From contig NZ_CP096276.1 in NCBI RefSeq assembly GCF_024662235.1, forward strand, positions 930,001-994,000: a stretch of 64,000 nt of DNA, written 5' to 3'. Below, one piece after another: positions 44,006 to 51,138 of the stretch. This DNA is from Pimelobacter simplex (GTDB lineage Bacteria > Actinomycetota > Actinomycetes > Propionibacteriales > Nocardioidaceae). A program made the translations under genes and the position numbers. Within the stretch, counting starts at the first letter, position 1. Every line of letters starts with the position of its first letter. The notes beneath the pieces are model-generated. The model was not told the DNA's origin. It saw only the letters and a program-made list of their open reading frames with translations, and ran no database searches.

Positions 44006-44868
44006 AGCGTCTCCTGCCTCTCCACGACGTACCAGCCCTCTCGGTCGAATCCCGTCACGCGCGCGCCGCCGGCGAGCAGCCCGCCGAGCACCTCGCGCAG
44101 CGCACCGCGCCACTGCGCGGCGAGCGAGGCGTCGTGCTCGCGCAGCGCCTCGATGTCGGCAGGGACGCCGACCAGCACCGTCCGCCCGTACGACGGCCGC
44201 ACGATCGGCCCGCCCGCGGCCGAGGTCTCCAGCGCCACGACCGCCCCCGCGGTCCGCAGCGCGGCAGCGTCGAGCGTGCGCGGCGTCCCGGAGCAGGCGT
44301 CGGCCACGGCCGGCGCGAGCAGCGGCCAGCGCACGAGCAGCCGGTCGGTCGGGTCGGCGCGGTTGATGTCGTCGTCCATCGGGCCGTAGAAGTCGGGGAG
44401 GTACTCCACCGCGTCGGCGGCGAGCTTGCCCAGGTTGAACCAGGAGTTCCGCCGGATCAGCGGGTCGTAGGTCCAGGTGACGGCACTCGCGCCGTGCTCC
44501 AGCGCCCAGGCGCGCTGGTGCAGCTTGAGCGCGAAGCCGACCTTGCGCGCCCGCACCTGCGGCAGCACGCCGGCGATGTGGCTGTGCAGCGCGTCGGTCC
44601 CGGGCGCGGCGAAGAACCCGAAGCACGCGCCGACCAGCTCGTCGCCGTCGTACGCGCCGCTGACGTAGCTGCCGGCCTTGGCCAGCGCGCGGAGCAGGTC
44701 CGCGGTGACCGGCGGGTTGCTCGCGCCGGTGCGCCAGATGTGCTCGTAGAGGCGGCGGACCGCCTCCAGGTCGGCGATGTCGTCGAGCGTGCGGATCTCC
44801 ACGCCGGAGGCGGCGATCGCCTCGGCCGCCACGTCGGCGGCCCGGCCGGCCGCGCTCAGCGTGCTCAT
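44002..44868 (-). CDS. GNAT acyltransferase (COG3375), probable D-amino acid N-succinyltransferase
   Basis: The 288-residue protein has a GNAT domain (about 22-165; VEIRTLDDIADLEAVRRLYE, then VRARKVGFALKLHQRAWALE as the acyl-CoA-binding region) and a second domain (about 170-288) typical of COG3375. COG3375 genes are regularly found beside N-succinylamino acid racemase; in Geobacillus the equivalent enzyme succinylates D-amino acids. The same role is inferred here from gene order. It overlaps both neighbours by four bases. Confidence 0.8.
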   Translation of the reverse strand: MSTLSAAGRAADVAAEAIAASGVEIRTLDDIADLEAVRRLYEHIWRTGASNPPVTADLLRALAKAGSYVSGAYDGDELVGACFGFFAAPGTDALHSHIAGVLPQVRARKVGFALKLHQRAWALEHGASAVTWTYDPLIRRNSWFNLGKLAADAVEYLPDFYGPMDDDINRADPTDRLLVRWPLLAPAVADACSGTPRTLDAAALRTAGAVVALETSAAGGPIVRPSYGRTVLVGVPADIEALREHDASLAAQWRGALREVLGGLLAGGARVTGFDREGWYVVERQETL

Positions 44869-45974
44869 CGGAGCAGGTCCGTGACGAGCGCGGTCAGCAG
44901 CCGGGTACGCCGCTCCAGCTCGGCGACCAGCACGTGCTCGTCGTCGGCGTGGGCGCCCCCACCCACCGCGCCCAGCCCGTCGAGGGTCGGGGTGCCGACG
45001 CCCGCGGTGTAGTTGCCGTCCGAGGCGCCGCCCACCGCGAGCGCGGTCAGCGGGTCGAGGCCGAGCCCGAGGGCGATCGTGGCCGCCCGGTCGAAGAGGT
45101 CCTGCGTGGCGCTCGGGGTCAGCGGCGGCCGGTTCGGTCCGCCGACCACCTCGACGTCCGCGCCCGGCAGCACCGGTCGCAGCGCCTGGAGCGCGGCGTG
45201 GACCCGGTCCTGCTCCGCCTCGTCGCGCACCCGTACGTCGACCCCGAAGCCCGCCGCCGCAGGGACCGTGTTGATCGTGGTGCCCGCGTCGAGCCGGGTC
45301 GGTGTCACCGTCGTCCCGCGTGCGGGGTCGGCGAGCGCCGCCACGGCGTGCACCTGGTGGGCGACCTCGATCGTCGCGTTGACGCCGCGCTCGGGCTCCA
45401 GGCCGGCGTGGGCCGCGCGGCCGGTGACCAGCACGTCGTACCGGGAGACGCCCTTGCGCTCGGTCTTGAGCGCCCCGCCGGGGCCGGCGGCCTCCAGCAC
45501 CAGCGCGGCCGCGCAGCCGCGCGCCTCGCTCTCGATGAGCCCGCGCGAGGAGGGCGAGCCGATCTCCTCGTCGCCGGTGACCAGGATGGTGATCCCGGTG
45601 CGCTCGGACTCGGGCAGCGCCGCGACCGCGTGGAACGCCATCACCACGCCCGCCTTCATGTCGAAGCAGCCCGGACCGCGCAGCACGCCGTCGTGCACGC
45701 CGACGGGGTGGGTCACGAGCGAGCCGATCGGCCAGACCGTGTCGTGGTGGCCGAGCAGCAGCACCCGCGGGCTCGCCCCGGCCGGCCCGAACCGCCAGCG
45801 CAGGTGCGTCCAGCCGTCGAGCACGATCCGCTCCGGCGCGACGCCGAGCAGGCGGGTGCCGAGGGCCGCGACGGCCTCGGCACTGCGGGCGACCGCGGCG
45901 AGGTCCTCCGAGGGGGACTCGCAGCGGACGAGTTCCTCGATGTCGGCCACCAGATCGTGCATGGCGACCAGCAT
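44865..45974 (-). CDS. M20 family metallopeptidase, probable N-acyl/N-succinyl-L-amino acid hydrolase
   Basis: The 369-residue protein has the M20 binuclear zinc motifs: LLLGHHDTVWP (His and Asp), GPGCFDMKAG (bridging Asp), VTGDEEIGS (catalytic Glu and ligand Glu) and the late His in GGGAHADDEHV. A dimerisation lid sits between, as in carboxypeptidase G2. M20 enzymes paired with N-succinylamino acid racemase release the L-amino acid irreversibly. ATG 45974 was chosen; GTG/ATG alternatives lie at 46013 and 45962. It is the first gene of a four-gene operon with overlapping junctions. Confidence 0.88.
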   Translation of the reverse strand: MLVAMHDLVADIEELVRCESPSEDLAAVARSAEAVAALGTRLLGVAPERIVLDGWTHLRWRFGPAGASPRVLLLGHHDTVWPIGSLVTHPVGVHDGVLRGPGCFDMKAGVVMAFHAVAALPESERTGITILVTGDEEIGSPSSRGLIESEARGCAAALVLEAAGPGGALKTERKGVSRYDVLVTGRAAHAGLEPERGVNATIEVAHQVHAVAALADPARGTTVTPTRLDAGTTINTVPAAAGFGVDVRVRDEAEQDRVHAALQALRPVLPGADVEVVGGPNRPPLTPSATQDLFDRAATIALGLGLDPLTALAVGGASDGNYTAGVGTPTLDGLGAVGGGAHADDEHVLVAELERRTRLLTALVTDLLR

Positions 45975-46081
45975 CGGGACTTCGGGGTGCCCGCAGGCTG
46001 TCGTCCCGGCCAAGACTCGGGGGCCCGGTTGGGGTCCGCGGACGAAGGACGCCGGCCGTCCGGGCGGCCTACGCTGGCGAG

Positions 46082-46341
46082 GTGGCCACCGCGAAGCCGC
46101 CGTCCGCCGTGACGCAGGAGGTGCGGTTCTGCCGCGCCGACGACGGCGTCCGGCTCGCCTGGGCGCGGCACGGAGCCGGTCCGCAGCTGCTCAAGCTCGC
46201 GGGCGCTACCTCGTCTGCCCGATCTGCTTCCAGGCCAAGGCGCTCGACCCCGAGCGCCTCCTCGAGAACGCCGAGGTGGGCGGCACCATCCCGATGTGGC
46301 AGTGGATCGGCGACGAGGGCGCGACGACGTTCAGCTACTGA
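46082..46341 (+). pseudogene. Chimeric remnant: alpha/beta-hydrolase start joined to DsrE-family end
   Basis: A GTG start at 46082 opens a reading frame like the N-terminus of hydrolase/LuxR or cyclase-type proteins (EVRFCRADDGVRLAWARHGA, then GPQLLKLAG). After about 46195 that frame loses sense. From about 46196 a different frame reads ARGRYLVCPICFQAKALDPE and ends GTIPMWQWIGDEGATTFSY at 46341, the C-terminus of a DsrE-family protein. Two unrelated genes seem to have been joined out of frame by a deletion. No intact product is likely. The end overlaps the converging dehydrogenase by 7 bp. Confidence 0.65.
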
Positions 46342-47285
46342 GCCATCTCGGGGATGGGCGTGCGCAGCGTCCCGCTCGCCAGCCAGGACGCCAGGTTGTC
46401 GAGCGTCAGCGCCCGCATCGCGGCACGGGTCTCGTGGGTCGCCGACCCGACGTGGGGGAGCAGCACCACGTTGTCCATCGTGGTCAGCGCCTCCGGTACG
46501 GCGGGCTCGGCGGCGAACACGTCGAGCCCCGCGCCGCCCAGCCGGCCCTCGGCCAGCGCGGCGACGAGCGCGTCCTGGTCGACGACCGAGCCGCGCGCGA
46601 CGTTGACGAGCACCCCCTGGGGGCCGAGCGCGTCGAGCACCTCGCGGTCGACCAGCGCGGCGGTCGAGGAGCCGCCGGGCACGACGGCGACGAGGTTGTC
46701 GACCGAGGCCGCGAGGGCGGCGGGGGACGCGGCGTACGCGTAGGGGACGCCGGGCACCTCGCGCCGGTTGTGGTAGCTCACGGTGCACCCGAACGCGTCG
46801 AGGCGCTTCGCGATCGCCAGGCCGATCCGGCCCAGGCCGAGGATGCCCACCCGGCTGCCGGAGACCTCGGTGGTCAGCGGGAACTCGCCGTGCTGCCACT
46901 CGCCCGCGCGGACGAACAGGTCGGCCACGACCACCCGGCGCCGTACGGCGAGCAGCAGGGCCAGAGCCGTGTCCGCGACCGCGTCGTCGAGCACGCCGGG
47001 GGTGTTGCTGACCGCGATCCCGCGGGAGAGCGCGGCGTCCACGTCGACGTTGTCGTAGCCGACCCCGTGGTTGGCGATCACCCGCAGGTTCGGCAGTGCG
47101 CCGATCAGGCCGGCGTCGACCGTGCCGCCGTTGGTGCACACGATCGCGACGACCTCGGCACCGTGCTCGGCCAGGAACTCCGGACGGCCCTCGGCGGGTA
47201 GGTCGAGCGCGGCGTACTGCTCGCCGACGGCGTCGTGGAGCTGGGGGCTCAGGGGCGGGACACGGAGGACGGTGGGGCGGCTCAC
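46335..47285 (-). CDS. D-isomer-specific 2-hydroxyacid dehydrogenase (glyoxylate/hydroxypyruvate reductase-like)
   Basis: The 316-residue protein has the NAD(P) motif VGILGLGRIGLAIAKRLDAF and the catalytic set: Arg in NVARGSVVD, Glu in FAAEPAVPEAL and His in LLPHVGSATHETR. The substrate loop NHGVGYDNVDVDAA is present. It reduces 2-oxoacids such as glyoxylate or hydroxypyruvate, but the substrate is not fixed by the sequence. The GTG start overlaps the FprA stop by four bases, so the two are cotranscribed with FprA first. Confidence 0.92.
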   Translation of the reverse strand: MSRPTVLRVPPLSPQLHDAVGEQYAALDLPAEGRPEFLAEHGAEVVAIVCTNGGTVDAGLIGALPNLRVIANHGVGYDNVDVDAALSRGIAVSNTPGVLDDAVADTALALLLAVRRRVVVADLFVRAGEWQHGEFPLTTEVSGSRVGILGLGRIGLAIAKRLDAFGCTVSYHNRREVPGVPYAYAASPAALAASVDNLVAVVPGGSSTAALVDREVLDALGPQGVLVNVARGSVVDQDALVAALAEGRLGGAGLDVFAAEPAVPEALTTMDNVVLLPHVGSATHETRAAMRALTLDNLASWLASGTLRTPIPEMAQ

Positions 47286-48625
47286 CCCTCCAACATAGAG
47301 GCCGCCCGCAGCATCTCCTCGCGGGTGGCGACCTTGACCCGGAGCCGCTCCTGGGCCGCGCCGAGCGCGATCTCGTGGGCGTCCAGGCGCTCCCACCCGG
47401 TGTGCGTGACGACGTCCACGTCGCGCTCGGCGAAGTAGGCGTCCACGTCCTCGGGACGGCGCGAGGGCGCGGTCGCCGTGGTGTCGGCCAGGAGGTGGCC
47501 GACGGTCTCGGCGGCGTCGCTCTTGGTGTGCCCGATCAGGCCGACGGGACCGCGCTTGATCCAGCCGGTGACGTAGGTGCCGGGGATCGGCTCGCCGTCG
47601 AGGTCGAGCACCCGCCCGCCCGCGTTGGGGATGACGGCGGCGCGCTCGTCGAACGGCAGCCCCGGCAGCGGGCTGCGGCGGTAGCCGATCGCGCGGTAGA
47701 CCTGCTGGACGTCCCAGTCGGTCACCTCGCCGGTGCCCTCGACCCGGCCGTCGGCGTCCGGGGAGTGGGTGCGCTCGGTGCGCAGCGTGGTGACCCGGCC
47801 GTCGGCGTCGGTGACGATCTCGGTCGGCGCCTCGGCGAAGTGCAGGTGGATCCGGTGCGGCTTGCCGACCGGGTCCGCGCCGACCCAGCTGGTCAGCGTG
47901 TTGAGCACCATCTTCTGCGCCTTGTGCTGGGCGATGTGCTCCATGCCGTGCTCGTCGACGTCGAAGCCCTCGGGGTGCACGACGACCTCGACGTTGGGCG
48001 AGTGGTTGAGCTCGCGCAGCTCGACCGGCGAGAACTTCGCGTACGCCGGGCCGCGCCGGGCGAACACGTGCACGTCGGTGATGGTCTTGGCCTTCAGGCC
48101 CGCGTGGACGTGCGGCGGGATGTCGGTCACCAGCATCTCGTCGCCGGTCTTGGCCAGCACCCGGGCGACGTCCAGCGCGACGTTGCCGACGCCGAGGACG
48201 GCGACGCTGGTCGCGTCGAGGGGCCAGGTCTGCGGCACGTCGGGGTGCGCGTCGTACCAGGAGACGAAGTCGGCCGCGCCGAGCGAGTGCTCCTCGCCGG
48301 GGATGCCGAGGTCGCGGTCGGCCATCGCGCCGGTGGAGACGACGACGGCGTCGTAGAACTCGCGCAGGTCCTCGAGCTTGACGTCCACGCCGTACTCGAC
48401 GTTGCCGAGGAAGCGGACCTCCGGCTTCTCCAGGACCCGGTGGAGCGCCTTGATGATCTCCTTGATCCGCGGGTGGTCCGGCGCGACGCCGTAGCGGACC
48501 AGGCCGAAGGGCGCGGGCAGCCGCTCGAGGATGTCGACGGAGACCGGGGTCTCGGACTTGGTGAGGATGTCGGCGGCGTAGATGCCGGCCGGGCCACCGC
48601 CCACGATCGCGACGCGAAGAGTCAT
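47282..48625 (-). CDS. fprA: Ferredoxin-NADP+ reductase, FprA type
   Basis: The 447-residue flavoprotein matches adrenodoxin-reductase-like FprA: FAD motif VAIVGGGPAGIYAA (5-18), LPAPFGLVRYGVAPDHPRIK, NADPH motif VAVLGVGNVALDVARVLAKT and the C-terminal TGWIKRGPVGLIGHTKSDAA. It passes electrons from NADPH to ferredoxin for cytochrome P450s or other oxygenases. No ferredoxin or P450 gene is adjacent. It is divergent from a LysR gene with about 70 bp between and probably regulated by it. The ATG start is clear. Confidence 0.94.
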   Translation of the reverse strand: MTLRVAIVGGGPAGIYAADILTKSETPVSVDILERLPAPFGLVRYGVAPDHPRIKEIIKALHRVLEKPEVRFLGNVEYGVDVKLEDLREFYDAVVVSTGAMADRDLGIPGEEHSLGAADFVSWYDAHPDVPQTWPLDATSVAVLGVGNVALDVARVLAKTGDEMLVTDIPPHVHAGLKAKTITDVHVFARRGPAYAKFSPVELRELNHSPNVEVVVHPEGFDVDEHGMEHIAQHKAQKMVLNTLTSWVGADPVGKPHRIHLHFAEAPTEIVTDADGRVTTLRTERTHSPDADGRVEGTGEVTDWDVQQVYRAIGYRRSPLPGLPFDERAAVIPNAGGRVLDLDGEPIPGTYVTGWIKRGPVGLIGHTKSDAAETVGHLLADTTATAPSRRPEDVDAYFAERDVDVVTHTGWERLDAHEIALGAAQERLRVKVATREEMLRAASMLEG

Positions 48626-48680
48626 GCTGACGAGTCTGGGGGCCGCGGGCCGCTCACAGAACGAGGTTGTGGTTGGGTGC

Positions 48681-48699
48681 TCACAAGGTTAGTTTGTGA
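48681..48699. promoter_or_regulatory. LysR-type inverted repeat overlapping the LysR start
   Basis: TCACAA-GGTTAGT-TTGTGA is an inverted repeat with T-N11-A character, placed between fprA and the LysR gene and overlapping the GTG start at 48696. Position suggests autoregulation and control of fprA. Confidence 0.4.
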
Positions 48700-49628
48700 C
48701 TGTGCTCGGTCCCCATGTTCCCGACCTGCGTGCGCTGGAGCTGCTCGTCGTCGTCGCCCGGACCGGCTCCCTGGGGGCCGCCGCGACCGAGCTGGGCATC
48801 ACCCAGCAGGCCGCGTCCTCGCGGGTGCGGACCATGGAGGCGCTCGTCGGCGAGCCCCTGGTGACACGCAGCAAGCGTGGCTCCGAGCTGACCGCGACCG
48901 GTGAGCTCGTCGTGCAGTGGGCCGACCGGGTCCTCGACGCCGCTCAGGAGCTGGACGCCGGTATCGCCGCGCTCCGCGCCGACCGCCGCGGCCACCTCGA
49001 CATCGCGGCGAGCCTGACCATCGCCGAGCACCTGCTGCCGGGCTGGCTGGTGGGTCTGCGCGCGCACCAGGTCCAGCGGGGACTGCAGCCCACCGAGGTC
49101 ACCATGACCGCCACCAACACGGCGCGGGTCAGCGAGCTCGTCGCGTCCGGCGAGGTCGCGCTCGGCTTCGTCGAGGGCCCCGAGGCCCCGCGCGGGCTGC
49201 GTCGGCGGCTGGTGGGCACCGACGAGCTCGTGGTGATCGTCGGGCCCGGGCACCCGTGGGCGTCGCGATCCCGTCGCCGGGTCAGCGCGGAGACGCTCGC
49301 GGCGACGCCGCTCGTCGTACGGGAGCTGGGGTCGGGCACCCGGACCGTGCTGGAGCGCGCCCTGGCCGGGCTGCCCCAGGCGCCGCCCGCCCTCGAGCTG
49401 TCCAGCACGGCCTCGGTACGCGCCGCCGTCGCGGCCGGTGCTGGACCGGCCGCCGTCGGTGCCCATGCCGTGCGTGACGACCTGGCCACCGGACGGCTGG
49501 TCCGGGTCACCGTGACGGGCCTCGACCTCACCCGCCGCCTGCACGCGGTCTGGAAGGGCGGACCGCAACCGCCCGAGGGGCCGGCCCGCGACCTCGTCGC
49601 GTGGGCGGCGCGGGGCGCCAAGCCCTAG
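48696..49628 (+). CDS. LysR family transcriptional regulator
   Basis: The 310-residue protein has a LysR helix-turn-helix (about 12-70; RTGSLGAAATELGITQQAAS, then SRVRTMEALVGEPLV) and effector domain (ASLTIAEHLLPGWLVGLRAH, ALGFVEGPEAPRGL). It is a paralogue of the other LysR in this window, with the same EHLLPxWL and LGFVEGP motifs. It is divergent from the fprA operon. GTG at 48696 is assumed; GTG at 48702 is also possible. No good Shine-Dalgarno is present, so a leaderless transcript may be used. It converges with phhA. Confidence 0.9.
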   Translation: MTVLGPHVPDLRALELLVVVARTGSLGAAATELGITQQAASSRVRTMEALVGEPLVTRSKRGSELTATGELVVQWADRVLDAAQELDAGIAALRADRRGHLDIAASLTIAEHLLPGWLVGLRAHQVQRGLQPTEVTMTATNTARVSELVASGEVALGFVEGPEAPRGLRRRLVGTDELVVIVGPGHPWASRSRRRVSAETLAATPLVVRELGSGTRTVLERALAGLPQAPPALELSSTASVRAAVAAGAGPAAVGAHAVRDDLATGRLVRVTVTGLDLTRRLHAVWKGGPQPPEGPARDLVAWAARGAKP

Positions 49629-49664
49629 CCCGTGCCCTAGCCCGGGCCCTGGCCGCGCCGGTGC

Positions 49665-50561
49665 TCAGGTGTGCGCCGGGTGGCGCGCCATCATCGCCGC
49701 GATCGAGTCGTCGGTGCAGTCGGCCCAGAAGGAGCCGACGACGTCCTCGACCTGGCTGAACGAGTCGGCGACGTAGAGCACGTTCTGGTAGTCGGTGATG
49801 TCGTAGGTCATGCTGCCCATCTCGCCGATGTCGAGGGGCCGGATCGTCATGCCGCGGAAGGCCTCGATCTCGCCGGGCGAGGAGAGGATCCCCGCGCCGT
49901 AGGCCTTGAGCTCGGAGCGCTCCCAGAGGATGCCGAACTCGAGGGTGAACCAGAAGACCTTGCTCACGAACTCCAGCGCGTCGGCCGAGCGGACCCGGCG
50001 CGAGGCCTGGCCGGCGAGCTCGTAGAGCGCGGTGAAGCGCGGGTTCGCGAGGGTGTTGCCGTGGCCGACGACCTCGTGCAGGACGTCGGGCTCGGGGGTG
50101 TAGAGCGGCACCGAGTGGTGCCGGACGTACTGCGTGGACCAGAACGCCTTGTCGGCCAGCGAGCCGTAGAACTCCCGCAGCGGCACCAGGCCGGCGGCCG
50201 GCTGGTAGCGGTAGCCGGTCAGCGGCGCGAGCCAGTCGCTGACCTCGGCGAGCTGGGGGATGTGGTCGATGGGCAGGGCCAGCGACTCCTTGCCGTCGAG
50301 GAACTCCCGGCAGGCGTAGGCGCGGTGCTTGGTCACGAGCGCCTCGCTGACCACGCGCCAGACCTCGTGCTCGTCGGCGGTGTAGTCGGCGTGCGGGGCG
50401 GGGGTGCCCGGCGTCCAGGCGTTGGCCAGCGTGGCGAGCGCGTCACGGCGGGCCCGGTAGGCGGGGTCGGCGAAGCCGGGGTGGTCGGCGCCGAGGTGGA
50501 CCTTGAGGGAGCCGTCCTCGTCGGCGGTCACGGGCGCGAAGTACTGGGCTTCCTCGAACAT
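49665..50561 (-). CDS. phhA: Phenylalanine 4-monooxygenase
   Basis: The 298-residue enzyme is a short bacterial aromatic amino acid hydroxylase without a regulatory ACT domain. The iron ligands are visible: His162 and His167 in DVLHEVVGH and Glu208 in FWFTLEFG. It hydroxylates phenylalanine to tyrosine using O2 and a pterin. No pterin dehydratase (phhB) is nearby. An Lrp-family gene is divergent with about 90 bp between them, the usual control arrangement. The ATG at 50561 gives the normal N-terminus (MFEEAQYFAPV). Confidence 0.95.
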   Translation of the reverse strand: MFEEAQYFAPVTADEDGSLKVHLGADHPGFADPAYRARRDALATLANAWTPGTPAPHADYTADEHEVWRVVSEALVTKHRAYACREFLDGKESLALPIDHIPQLAEVSDWLAPLTGYRYQPAAGLVPLREFYGSLADKAFWSTQYVRHHSVPLYTPEPDVLHEVVGHGNTLANPRFTALYELAGQASRRVRSADALEFVSKVFWFTLEFGILWERSELKAYGAGILSSPGEIEAFRGMTIRPLDIGEMGSMTYDITDYQNVLYVADSFSQVEDVVGSFWADCTDDSIAAMMARHPAHT

Positions 50562-50569
50562 GCCTGCAG

Positions 50570-50589
50570 TCTGTGACGCGGTCCACAGA
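50570..50589. promoter_or_regulatory. Inverted repeat between phhA and lrp-like gene
   Basis: TCTGTG and CACAGA form 6-bp arms with an 8-bp spacer, 8 bp upstream of phhA. It is a candidate Lrp/AsnC site. Confidence 0.35.
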
Positions 50590-50651
50590 ATTGCGAGCGA
50601 GGTCAGACGAATGGCTGCCCAAGACGGCAAATCGGTGCCAGGATGTCCGGC

Positions 50652-51083
50652 ATGGACGCCGTCGACCTCGGAATCCTGGACATCCTGCGCGCCGACTCGC
50701 GGACCTCGATCCGGGAGGTCGCCGAGCGCCTCGGGATCAGTCGCGCGAGCGCGTACGCCCGGGTCAAGCGGCTCGTCGACGGCGGGGTGATCCGCGGGTT
50801 CACCATCGACGTCGACCCGGGCGCGCTGGGCCTGGGACTGCCGGCGTACATCCACGTGCGGATCAAGCAGAACACCTGGAAGTCGTTCCGCAAGAAGGCG
50901 TGGGCGCTGGAGGAGGCGGCCCACGTCGCGCTGGTCGCGGGCGACTTCGACTGCGTGATCCTGGTCCGCGCGCGCGATGCGGCGCACCTGCGCGAGCTCG
51001 TCCTGGAGCGGATCCAGGCGCTGCCCGAGGTGGTCGCGACCCAGACCGTCCTGGTGTTCGAGGAGCACGTCGGCCAGGCCTGA
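50652..51083 (+). CDS. Lrp/AsnC family regulator
   Basis: The 143-residue protein has the Lrp helix-turn-helix (about 5-50; LDILRADSRTSIREVAERLG, ISRASAYARVKRLVDGGVIR) and a RAM ligand domain (about 65-140; HVALVAGDFDCVILVRARDA). Start ATG 50652 has AGGA at 8-nt spacing; ATG 50643 lies inside that site. It is divergent from phhA and likely responds to an aromatic amino acid such as phenylalanine. A CoA-ligase gene follows on the same strand after 55 bp with its own promoter-like sequence. Confidence 0.93.
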   Translation: MDAVDLGILDILRADSRTSIREVAERLGISRASAYARVKRLVDGGVIRGFTIDVDPGALGLGLPAYIHVRIKQNTWKSFRKKAWALEEAAHVALVAGDFDCVILVRARDAAHLRELVLERIQALPEVVATQTVLVFEEHVGQA

Positions 51084-51103
51084 GCGAGCCCCCCGAAGGT
51101 CTA

Positions 51104-51132
51104 TTGACGTTCTCAAACGATCGTGCAAATCT
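51104..51132 (+). promoter_or_regulatory. Candidate leaderless promoter for the CoA-ligase operon
   Basis: TTGACG (51104-51109), a 17-bp spacer and AAATCT (51127-51132, preceded by TGC) end 6 bp before the ATG at 51139. No Shine-Dalgarno is present, which fits leaderless transcription. The palindrome ACGATCGT (51117-51124) lies inside the spacer and may be an operator. The -10 match is weak. Confidence 0.35.
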
Positions 51133-51138
51133 CGTAAT

